Shown piece by piece: positions 1 through 6,239 of a DNA stretch of 25,987 nucleotides (position 1 is its first letter; each line of letters opens with the position of its first letter). The notes below the pieces were generated by a model. That model was not told where the DNA came from. It ran no database searches and saw only the letters and a program-made list of their open reading frames with translations. The translations under genes were made by a program, and so were the position numbers. This DNA comes from Thermoflexus sp. (GTDB lineage Bacteria; Chloroflexota; Anaerolineae; Thermoflexales; Thermoflexaceae). The stretch covers positions 1 through 25,987 of the forward strand of contig NZ_DAOUCJ010000010.1 of NCBI RefSeq assembly GCF_034432235.1, in the 5' to 3' direction.

Positions 1-1
1 G

Positions 2-841
2 ATGCTCCTGGAGGTCGAAGGGGAGCAGGTGCGGGTCTTGGCGGGCCTTGGGATGCGGGCGCGTCTCGTGCAGGTCCTGGGCCCGGTGCGGGCGTTGCGG
101 GTGGCCCAGGCCGTGGCTCGGCACGGCGGGCCGGTGCTGGGCGTGGATTGGGGGAGGCGACGGCTGTTGCGCCAGAGCCTGGCCCTGGCCGGGCTGGCGC
201 TGCTGCGGCGGATCCCCGGAGGGACCCATGCCCCTCGAACCGCCGGTTCGGCCCCTCCTCGTCTCGGTCCAGGGGAGGGGGAGCTCTGGGAGGGGTTCGT
301 GCTCCTTCCGGAAGGCGCCCCGATTCCCCCCTTCGGGACCTGTGCCCCCGCCCCCATCCTGTGCCAGACCGATGGCCGCCCGGAGGTCGAGGCCTTGCGG
401 GGGGAGACCCTCACGTTTACGGAACTGGCGCCGTTGCGTTCCCTCATCCGGTTCCCCTTGTATGGGCCCTCCCGGCTGCCGCCGGGGATCGTGTGGCGGG
501 GCGCGGCCGTCACCCGCTTTGCGCGTTCGGGGGAGGTGTTTTCGGTATCGTTGAACTTTGGGGACGGGGAGGGGGTGCCGCGGATCCGGCTGATCGCCCA
601 GCCAGTGTATCCGTCCCCGTATCCGGTGTGGCCGGTGTATGCGTCGGAGCGGCCGGAGGAGCCCATCTGGCCTGAGAAGGTGTTCTTCACGCCCCGGCCG
701 GGGCTGCTGCTCCCCAGCGCGCGGGGGCATCTGGCGCTCTGGCAGGAGGCAGGCGTGCTTTACACCCTGATCGCTGAGCACGATCCCCGCCGGGAAGCCA
801 CCATCGCCCTCATCGCATCGCTGCAACCCATCCACCCGTGA
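2..841 (+). CDS. 5'-truncated hypothetical protein with DUF4367-like C-terminus
   Basis: The frame is open from the left edge to a TGA at 839-841, so the true start is probably outside the window. Residues 26-58 form a basic segment that recurs word for word near 3459. It ends in an RRRLLRQ stretch followed by a short hydrophobic run (SLALAGLALL), which reads like a signal or membrane anchor of twin-arginine type. After a Pro/Gly-rich linker, roughly residues 90-279 form a beta-rich domain. Its ending, ALWQEAGVLYTLIAEHDP followed by a short helix, resembles the last strand pair of DUF4367-type extracytoplasmic domains. That would suit a membrane-anchored protein with an outside domain. The domain assignment is by eye and weak; the function is unknown. 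The next gene begins 111 bases downstream across an AT-rich gap. Confidence 0.55.
   Translation: MLLEVEGEQVRVLAGLGMRARLVQVLGPVRALRVAQAVARHGGPVLGVDWGRRRLLRQSLALAGLALLRRIPGGTHAPRTAGSAPPRLGPGEGELWEGFVLLPEGAPIPPFGTCAPAPILCQTDGRPEVEALRGETLTFTELAPLRSLIRFPLYGPSRLPPGIVWRGAAVTRFARSGEVFSVSLNFGDGEGVPRIRLIAQPVYPSPYPVWPVYASERPEEPIWPEKVFFTPRPGLLLPSARGHLALWQEAGVLYTLIAEHDPRREATIALIASLQPIHP
77..175 (+). repeat. 99-bp coding direct repeat, copy A
   Basis: This segment matches 3459-3557 at 93 of 99 positions. Both copies are read in the same phase and encode the same 33 residues (beginning LGPVRALRVAQ, ending DWGRRRLLRQ). All six differences fall on third codon positions and are synonymous. Similarity continues weakly about 20 bases upstream (ARL.. 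before the repeat) and stops right after the Gln codon. This copy lies inside an open gene and is followed by a hydrophobic segment. Confidence 0.85.
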
Positions 842-940
842 AAGCTGAGGAATTTAAGCCATCGGGAGCCCATACTCAAAGGCCACTGCGATCCCTGATA
901 GAAGATCTGGCAAATTTGACTGTCAGAAAAATAAATTTCA

Positions 941-947
941 AAGGAGG
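941..947 (+). promoter_or_regulatory. strong ribosome binding site
   Basis: AAGGAGG lies five bases before the ATG at 953. It is the most canonical Shine-Dalgarno sequence in the window and supports the start of the AT-rich Cys-rich gene. The 842-940 stretch ahead of it is also AT-rich and holds a small dyad (TGACTGTCA, 917-925), but I could not place a convincing promoter there. Confidence 0.7.
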
Positions 948-952
948 AAATC

Positions 953-1477
953 ATGGCACTCGCGTTTATTTATGCTCCATTTTCTGGACGAATTACTAAC
1001 TTGGACAATGGAGTTTGTGCTCCTCATTTCGCTTGTTCAGGAGAATCCGGGTTGGTAGATATAGGCACATGTGGATCGTTGACTGATTTGTATCTTTATG
1101 TCAGCTATCCAGCTGTTGTAAAAGTTTACATTTATACACGAACTCTTTGTTGCTGTAAAGCGCCAGGTGGGTATGGATTGACCCGAATTGTAGATTTATA
1201 TGCTACCAATAATCGCTATTTGGGATCGATCTTGTTTGGTCACATTGATACCGGGAATGGGGTAAGGGATGGCTGGCATTCTATTTCAGGCTCCTCATTT
1301 GGTCCTTTAGGAAAGGTGCCAGGAGGATCATGCTGCCCACCTTGCGGTTGTAGCCTCTGTTGCTATACAGGACCACATACTCACATGGGTTGTTATGGAG
1401 GAGTTCGGATGTCATTATACTGTGGACAATGGGTTACTGGTGGATCAACGGCAATATATCGGTTCGAATTTTATTAA
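953..1477 (+). CDS. Cys-rich protein resembling a degenerate LytM/M23 peptidase domain
   Basis: This 174-aa protein has 14 cysteines, clustered at 66-68 (CCC) and 127-137 (CCPPCGCSLCC), and no signal peptide. The order of motifs recalls M23/LytM endopeptidases: an APFSG.I start (8-13), a GLVDI element (33-37), ILFGHID (93-99), LGKVP (119-123) and TGPHTHMG (139-146). In active M23 enzymes zinc is held by HxxxD and by the last His of HxH, with the GH histidine assisting. Here H97, H142, H144 and D36 fit, but the first zinc histidine is replaced by S32. It is therefore either inactive or binds metal through cysteines. G+C is near 41% over 961-1260, far below the neighbours, suggesting transfer. 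It is 26 bases ahead of the next gene and probably cotranscribed with it. The M23 assignment is inference from motif order. Confidence 0.6.
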   Translation: MALAFIYAPFSGRITNLDNGVCAPHFACSGESGLVDIGTCGSLTDLYLYVSYPAVVKVYIYTRTLCCCKAPGGYGLTRIVDLYATNNRYLGSILFGHIDTGNGVRDGWHSISGSSFGPLGKVPGGSCCPPCGCSLCCYTGPHTHMGCYGGVRMSLYCGQWVTGGSTAIYRFEFY

Positions 1478-1503
1478 TTTTGCAGAGGGATGAGGGGGTT
1501 GAA

Positions 1504-3135
1504 ATGAAACGCTCTGTATGGTTATTCTGGATGTTGTGCGGCTTCTGGTTGTGGGAGCTAGCCTGTTCAAGGATATCTCCCGGGGCCAGCTCGCCCATGC
1601 GGATGGCCTCTCCTACAGAGCCTACCGCCTTATGGAGGTTCACGCCTTCTCCTACCTGGCCCTCCCCCTACTGCCGCTGGCTGACGTGGATTCCTGACGA
1701 GCATGCCCCTATGCTAAATCTCGCCGCTTGGCGCTGGGCTCCGCTTTGGAAAGCCGGTAGGATGTGGCGCCATCTCCCGGATCTCCCCTTACCCCTTTTC
1801 CCTCAGGCCCGCTCGCCGGAGGGCCGATGGCTGCAGACCGTGGCCGTTTTCGCTTCGATCTCCAGTCCATCGGAGCTGTTCCGCTCCCACCCTGCCATGG
1901 GGATATGGGTGGACATGGAAGGGTCGAACCATCGGTGGATCGAAAAGCCGGAGGAATCCTGGATGCTTAGCCCAGCGACTTTCGCTTTCCCTCAGCCCGG
2001 GGATCGTCGCCTGCAGGCGTTGCGCTTCCTGGATCTGATCAACACGATTGCTCCCCCGGAACGGGCCCGTCCCCCCATAGCCGAAGGCCCAGAGCCCTCT
2101 CCTACACCACCCGGACCACTCACACTGGTAGAGGGACGGATCATCTGGATAGATCCAGTCATCCGGATGCCATCCGTGCTCACACCGCCGGTGCCCTTAC
2201 AGGGGATCTACCCGCTTGGAGGATCCCTGGCTCTGGCCCTGGATACTCGCGGGAAACTGTGGCGGGGGGATCTGCGCTTTGCGCGCTGGGAGACAGTGGA
2301 ACTTTCCCAGGAGACGCCAGAGGCAATGCGACAGGTGATCGGAGTGCGAGCAGGAGCTTATGCCCTGGTGCTGGAGACCGTGGATTTCGCCACTTATCGG
2401 GTGTGGCGGGTATCGGCCAGGCAGGGAGAACCCGCCGCGCTGCTCACTTCGTTCGAAGTAGCGGCGCGAGGGACAGGATCTCGAGTTCCCACCCAGCGAC
2501 TGGATGAAACCGATCTATGGATTCTGGGTTGGCCGATGGAGCAACCTTTCCAGAGCGATGCCGTGCTGCTGGACGCAGCAGGGGGTCGGATTCTGGGGCC
2601 ATGGGATCTGGGGATCCCGGAAGGGAACCCGCCATGGGTGCTGCGAATCATACCCTCCCCGGACGGATCATGGCTGTGGGTGGCTCAGGATCCCATCCCC
2701 TTGATGGAAAGCATCCAGGATCCGGGACGGTGGGGAGCACTGGTGGCGGTAACGGATTTGGGCCGGGGAGTGCGTCTGCAGGGGTTCACCCTGGGGGGCT
2801 GGTTGCCGACCATCTCCGCTGCCTGGCTCTGGGAGAACGCCACTGGAACGCTCTATTTGTTGCGGCTCTCTTCGCTGGAGCGCATCCCTTTGACGGGAGT
2901 GGTTCCACCAGTGGCGGAAGTGCCCGGTGGGGGAGTGGCCGTCAATCAAGCCGACCCAGCCCAGATCGTGCGCTGGGACGCTGAAGGGCGAATCCAGGAG
3001 CTCCTGGATCTGAAGCCGGAATATGCGGCGGTCATTGGGCTGTGGTCAGACGGAACGGTTGTGTTCGCCACTGCCATCCGCCGGGAATCCGATGGCTCAT
3101 GCCGCTTCGGGCTAGTGGAGATCCCAGCCCCATAA
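1504..3135 (+). CDS. putative lipoprotein with beta-propeller-like repeats
   Basis: Start chosen at ATG 1504 (MKRSVWLFWMLCGFWLWELAC), preceded by a G-rich Shine-Dalgarno stretch (GAGGGATGAGGGGG). An upstream in-frame ATG at 1360 would overlap the Cys-rich gene and is unlikely. The product is 543 aa. It has a basic, Trp/Leu-rich signal peptide ending at Cys21; the lipobox is imperfect (ELAC), so lipidation is uncertain. A Pro/Thr/Ser-rich spacer separates the signal from the body and recurs near residue 200. SPEGRWLQTV and PSPDGSWLWVAQD look like PD40/WD40-like blade turns, so an extracellular propeller is plausible. I recognise no specific family. It lies 26 bases after the Cys-rich gene and likely shares its transcript. 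G+C is intermediate between that gene and the chromosome background. Confidence 0.6.
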   Translation: MKRSVWLFWMLCGFWLWELACSRISPGASSPMRMASPTEPTALWRFTPSPTWPSPYCRWLTWIPDEHAPMLNLAAWRWAPLWKAGRMWRHLPDLPLPLFPQARSPEGRWLQTVAVFASISSPSELFRSHPAMGIWVDMEGSNHRWIEKPEESWMLSPATFAFPQPGDRRLQALRFLDLINTIAPPERARPPIAEGPEPSPTPPGPLTLVEGRIIWIDPVIRMPSVLTPPVPLQGIYPLGGSLALALDTRGKLWRGDLRFARWETVELSQETPEAMRQVIGVRAGAYALVLETVDFATYRVWRVSARQGEPAALLTSFEVAARGTGSRVPTQRLDETDLWILGWPMEQPFQSDAVLLDAAGGRILGPWDLGIPEGNPPWVLRIIPSPDGSWLWVAQDPIPLMESIQDPGRWGALVAVTDLGRGVRLQGFTLGGWLPTISAAWLWENATGTLYLLRLSSLERIPLTGVVPPVAEVPGGGVAVNQADPAQIVRWDAEGRIQELLDLKPEYAAVIGLWSDGTVVFATAIRRESDGSCRFGLVEIPAP

Positions 3136-3184
3136 ATCCCGTGACAATCGATCTCGTTCGACGAGAAAGACCTGCGGATGCCGC

Positions 3185-3322
3185 ATGAGCACTCCCGGAG
3201 GATCAATGGAAGAATTCGGATGCTGGAATAAGGAGGAGATCTTCGATGGGCCACCGGAGGAGCGACAGTCGCGACGCTGGGAGGAGCTGGAGGCCCAGAT
3301 CCGGGCGCTGCGCTCGCCATAA
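3185..3322 (+). CDS. very small acidic ORF
   Basis: An ORF of 45 codons from ATG 3185, or 38 from ATG 3206. The second start is better supported because GGAGG (3196-3200) sits five bases before it. The short product (MEEFGCWNKEEIFDGPPEER and onward) is highly charged. It ends in a probable helix with spaced leucines (WEELEAQIRALRSP). No family recognised. It follows the lipoprotein gene by about 50-70 bases on the same strand and may be the last member of that cassette. The rest of the 3136-3455 gap holds no other convincing gene; its right end is the degraded upstream edge of the 99-bp repeat. Confidence 0.4.
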   Translation: MSTPGGSMEEFGCWNKEEIFDGPPEERQSRRWEELEAQIRALRSP

Positions 3323-3455
3323 GACCCTCTGGTCTCCACGGGGGAAGGTCGCGAGGCCAGGCTGGATCCTTTCGGGAGGTGCGGAATGCCATCATCTTCA
3401 CGCCTGAAGGATTTCTCCTTGCGGAAGAGGCGATCATGGGGCGCGGCTGCTTCGG

Positions 3456-4961
3456 GTGCTGGGCCCGGTGCGGGCGTTGCGGGTGGCCCAGGCCGTCGCC
3501 CGGCACGGCGGGCCGGTGCTGGGGGTGGATTGGGGAAGGCGGCGGCTGTTGCGGCAGATGAGCGGAGCGCCCGGTGGATGGATCGTCCGGCGAGGATGGA
3601 GCGGATTCACTTCTCCGCTCTTTGAGCGCTCCTCATCCGGAGCTTCGCCCATCTCCGCTCCCACGCCGGCCCGGTCGACTCCAGCCGCTCAGGTCGTCCG
3701 ATGGCTCGGGCCCGGCTATGGGATCCGCCTGTCCGCCGATGGCCGCCGGGGAGTGGGGACGGGCCGGGGAGAGTCCCTTTTCCTCTGGGACGCCGGGCGC
3801 GAGGTCTTCGAGCCCCTGCGCGTGGGCTCGGAGGGGCAGCCGGCCGCCGGCATCGGACCGGCCCTCTCCGCCGACGGCCGCTTCATCGCCTTCTTCGCCC
3901 GCCAGCCCCGCCCCACCCCTCCTGGGAACCCCGATGGCTACCCTCTGGCCCTCTACGATCTCCCCACAGGGCAGCTGGAATGGCTCCCCGCTGGCGTTTC
4001 CCGGATGGGCATCGCCGGCCATGCCGGCCCCGCCCTCTCCGCCGATGGACGCTGGATCGCCTGGGCCAACGACAGCCTCTGCCCTCCCGGCCCGGGGGTC
4101 TACCTCTACGACCGCCTCGCCCAGCGTCTCTATCGAGTCCATCCCCATAGCGAGCCCCCTTCCACCCTCCATGGCAGCGCTCTGGTGGCCCTCTCCGCCG
4201 ACGGCCGCTTCCTGGCCTTCGTCACCGATGATGACGGCGTGGTCGGAGAGGATCGTAATGGACAGTTCGATGTCTTCCTGTATGATCGGGAAACCGGCCG
4301 GACGCTCTGGGTCAGCCGGCCGGGCCGCCCGGAGGATCCCCCCCAGCCCAGCGGCGCGCAGCTCGTCCCGGGCACCGATGGCACCTGGGAAGGTGGCATC
4401 GCCCTCTCCGCTGACGGCCGCTTCCTGGCCTTCGCTTCCGCCGCCCGGCTGGTGGATCGCCCCCTGACGCCCTGTGCGCCCTGGCCTGGAGCCGCGCCTC
4501 TGCCCTTCTGCCGCCACATCTACCTGTATGACCGGGAAGCCGGGACCATTATCCTGGTGGACCAGAACGCAGCCGGCGAGCCAGGGGATGGGGCCGCCGA
4601 GGGGCCAACGCTCTCCGGCGATGGCCGCTGGATCGCCTTCGCCACCCGGGCCCGCAACCTGGGGCCGGTGGGACGGACGGAGTGCCCGGCCCGGCCGGTT
4701 TGGGGACGACCCTGTGACCTGTGGCTGGCCGTGGGGGATCGGGAAAGCCACCGCCTCGTGGTCCTGAGCCGGGGCGAGGCCGGGCCGCTCATGGGGCCCA
4801 GCTACCACCCGGCTCTCTCCGCCGATGGGCAGTGGCTGGCCTGGAGCTCAGAGGCCCTGGAGTGGCTTCCCACGCCGCCGCCGTTGCCAAAGGATCGGCC
4901 GGCCGAGTATCTTTACATCGCGGAACGGGAGGCGTTGCTTCGCCTCGCTAAGGAGCCATAA
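3456..4961 (+). CDS. seven-repeat PD40 (TolB-like) beta-propeller protein, start uncertain
   Basis: The body carries seven copies of an LSADGR-type turn (consensus A-L-S-A-D-G-R-F/W-I/L-A-F), each followed by a blade and usually a LYDR/YDRETG-type strand. This fits a complete seven-bladed propeller of the PD40/TolB type. Such domains bind proteins or ligands outside the cytoplasm; no catalytic residues are evident. The first in-frame start is GTG 3456, which places the 33-residue repeat at the N-terminus; ATG 3558 would skip it. Neither gives a normal signal peptide, unlike most propeller proteins here. Compared with copy A, one base is missing just after ATG 3436, so the original start may have been disrupted by a frameshift. 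A good Shine-Dalgarno (GGAGG, 3375-3379) precedes ATG 3386, which is now in another frame. Function unknown. Confidence 0.65.
   Translation: MLGPVRALRVAQAVARHGGPVLGVDWGRRRLLRQMSGAPGGWIVRRGWSGFTSPLFERSSSGASPISAPTPARSTPAAQVVRWLGPGYGIRLSADGRRGVGTGRGESLFLWDAGREVFEPLRVGSEGQPAAGIGPALSADGRFIAFFARQPRPTPPGNPDGYPLALYDLPTGQLEWLPAGVSRMGIAGHAGPALSADGRWIAWANDSLCPPGPGVYLYDRLAQRLYRVHPHSEPPSTLHGSALVALSADGRFLAFVTDDDGVVGEDRNGQFDVFLYDRETGRTLWVSRPGRPEDPPQPSGAQLVPGTDGTWEGGIALSADGRFLAFASAARLVDRPLTPCAPWPGAAPLPFCRHIYLYDREAGTIILVDQNAAGEPGDGAAEGPTLSGDGRWIAFATRARNLGPVGRTECPARPVWGRPCDLWLAVGDRESHRLVVLSRGEAGPLMGPSYHPALSADGQWLAWSSEALEWLPTPPPLPKDRPAEYLYIAEREALLRLAKEP
3459..3557 (+). repeat. 99-bp coding direct repeat, copy B
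   Basis: Partner of 77-175: 93 of 99 positions identical, same 33 residues, all differences synonymous. Upstream similarity extends to ATG 3436 only if one base is restored in the GGGG run at 3438-3441, so this copy looks frameshifted relative to copy A. Downstream, the hydrophobic segment found after copy A is absent and the sequence goes straight into the propeller protein. Confidence 0.85.
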
Positions 4962-5015
4962 GGCCCAGCCCCTCAAAATGGAGAAACCCCCGGGACGAAC
5001 GGGAGATCGCGGCGG

Positions 5016-5987
5016 ATGCGCCAGGAACAAACCGGAACGATGCGCGGATGGGGATCTATTCCCTTCGGTCTTCTCCTGCTCGGGGCGCTGGCCTTCGGGG
5101 CGCCGGCGCCGGATACGGAACGGGCCACAGGGCCCGGGACCGCCCCGCCCACCCCTTCGCCGGCGCGGGTGCGCTTCGCGGTGATCGGCGACTACGGGCA
5201 GGCCGGGCCGCCCGCTGAGGCCGTCGCCCGGCTGGTTCAGAGCTGGAACCCCGATTTCGTCGTCACCACGGGGGATAACAACTACCCGCGCGGCGAGGCC
5301 CGGACCATCGATGGGAACATCGGACGCTATTATCACGGGTTCATCGCGCCCTATCGGGGCCGCTACGGCCCCGGCGCCGACCGCAACCGTTTCTTCCCAA
5401 CCCTGGGGAACCACGACTGGGCGACCGCCGGCGCGCAGGCGTATTTCGATTACTTCGCCCTGCCCGGCAACGAGCGCTACTATGAGGTCCGCTGGGGCCC
5501 CGTCCATCTGTTCTTCCTGGACAGCGATCCCCATGAGCCCGATGGGATCACCGCGGACTCCCGCCAGGCGCAGTGGCTGCGGGCGCGGCTCCAGGCCTCG
5601 GATGCCCCATGGCGGCTGGTGATCCTCCACCATCCCCCCTACTCCTCCGGCCTCCACGGCTCCACCCCTGCGCTGCAATGGCCCTTCGCCGCCTGGGGGG
5701 CCACGGCCATCCTCGCCGGGCACGATCACGTCTACGAGCGCATCGAGCGGGATGGGATCCTTTACTTCGTCAACGGCCTGGGGGGCCATCCAGCCCGCTA
5801 CCCCTTCCGGGCTCCCATCCCCGGCAGCCGGGTCCGCTATCGAGAGAACTACGGGGCGATGCGAGTGGAGGCGGACGCCTGTCGCATCGTGTTCCGGTTC
5901 ATCGCGATCGACGGCCGCTGGATCGACACGGTCACCCGCCGGCATCCCGCATGCGAGGCCCGGCGGGACATGCGCGTTCCACCTTGA
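5016..5987 (+). CDS. secreted metallophosphoesterase, purple acid phosphatase-like
   Basis: A 323-aa calcineurin-like phosphoesterase. All metal-binding motifs of the purple/tartrate-resistant acid phosphatase group are present: GDYG (58-61), GDNNY (86-90), GNHDW (131-135), LHHPPYS (204-210) and GHDHVYER (235-242). The dinuclear centre should therefore be intact. A signal peptide (PFGLLLLGALAFGAPA) and a Pro/Thr/Ala-rich linker precede the domain, so it acts outside the membrane, probably releasing phosphate from organic esters. Translation could start at ATG 5016 or ATG 5040; the latter gives a more compact signal peptide (MRGWGSIPFG). It follows the propeller gene by 54 bases on the same strand. 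Its stop codon lies inside the -35 box of the tRNA promoter. The natural substrate cannot be told from sequence. Confidence 0.85.
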   Translation: MRQEQTGTMRGWGSIPFGLLLLGALAFGAPAPDTERATGPGTAPPTPSPARVRFAVIGDYGQAGPPAEAVARLVQSWNPDFVVTTGDNNYPRGEARTIDGNIGRYYHGFIAPYRGRYGPGADRNRFFPTLGNHDWATAGAQAYFDYFALPGNERYYEVRWGPVHLFFLDSDPHEPDGITADSRQAQWLRARLQASDAPWRLVILHHPPYSSGLHGSTPALQWPFAAWGATAILAGHDHVYERIERDGILYFVNGLGGHPARYPFRAPIPGSRVRYRENYGAMRVEADACRIVFRFIAIDGRWIDTVTRRHPACEARRDMRVPP

Positions 5988-6012
5988 CGGCGAGAACTGC
6001 ATACGGTAAGAT
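5984..6012 (+). promoter_or_regulatory. sigma-70-type promoter of tRNA-Glu
   Basis: TTGACG (5984-5989) and TAAGAT (6007-6012) are separated by exactly 17 bases, and the tRNA begins 17 bases after the -10 box. The -35 box contains the stop codon of the upstream phosphoesterase gene. Confidence 0.75.
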
Positions 6013-6029
6013 TAAAATCGAAAGACCGT

Positions 6030-6105
6030 GGCCCCGTCGTCTAGCCCGGTCTAGGACGCTGCCCTCTCAAGGCAGAGATCGCGGGTTCAAATCCCGCCGG
6101 GGCCA
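6030..6105 (+). tRNA. tRNA-Glu (anticodon CTC)
   Basis: A full cloverleaf can be drawn. The acceptor arms GGCCCCG (6030-6036) and CGGGGCC (6098-6104) pair over seven bases. The anticodon stem CTGCC/GGCAG encloses loop CTCTCAA with anticodon CTC, and the T stem GCGGG/CCCGC encloses TTCAAAT. The D arm (GTCTAG...CTAGGAC) is typical of tRNA-Glu. The discriminator is A6105. The following bases are CCT, so the CCA end is not fully encoded and must be added after transcription. It reads GAG codons. Confidence 0.95.
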
Positions 6106-6113
6106 CCTCTATC

Positions 6114-6147
6114 CGGGCGCGGCACAGGCCGCGCCCGATTTCTTTTT
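6114..6147 (+). terminator. intrinsic terminator of the tRNA gene
   Basis: A perfect 10-bp GC-rich stem (6114-6123 with 6128-6137) closes the four-base loop ACAG. It is followed by a T-rich tract ending in five T residues. It begins nine bases after the mature tRNA end, so tRNA-Glu appears to be a single-gene transcript. Confidence 0.88.
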
Positions 6148-6239
6148 CGCCCGACCGGCCTCCAGCCGGACCTGCGCCTGAGCGGGGGCGCATGGGGTTT
6201 CTCCGATCGATCGACACCCTCGGAAATCGATTCCCGCGC

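Noticed and set aside
48..200. Cys/Trp-rich reading of the 99-bp repeat in another frame (GCGRVSCRSWARCGRCGWPRP-like)
   Set aside because: The same frame in copy B is not conserved at the protein level, while the chosen frame has only silent changes. The Cys content comes from TGC/TGG triplets in GC-rich DNA.
913..940. TTGACT as a -35 box for the Cys-rich gene
   Set aside because: The only AT-rich -10 candidates lie about 10 bases away or would put the transcript start on the ribosome site.
1360..1503. Upstream extension of the lipoprotein gene to ATG 1360
   Set aside because: It would overlap most of the end of the Cys-rich gene and bury the signal peptide; ATG 1504 has a ribosome site and a proper signal sequence.
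3386..3625. 79-codon ORF with a good ribosome site ahead of the propeller gene
   Set aside because: The product is Gly/Ala/Arg-rich and is an off-frame reading of the 99-bp repeat. The ribosome site is noted instead as a sign of a disrupted start.
3633..4808. Long open frame on the minus strand opposite the propeller gene
   Set aside because: The plus-strand frame has seven clear PD40 repeats; the opposite frame has low-complexity, Gly/Ala/Pro-rich sequence expected from GC-rich antisense DNA.
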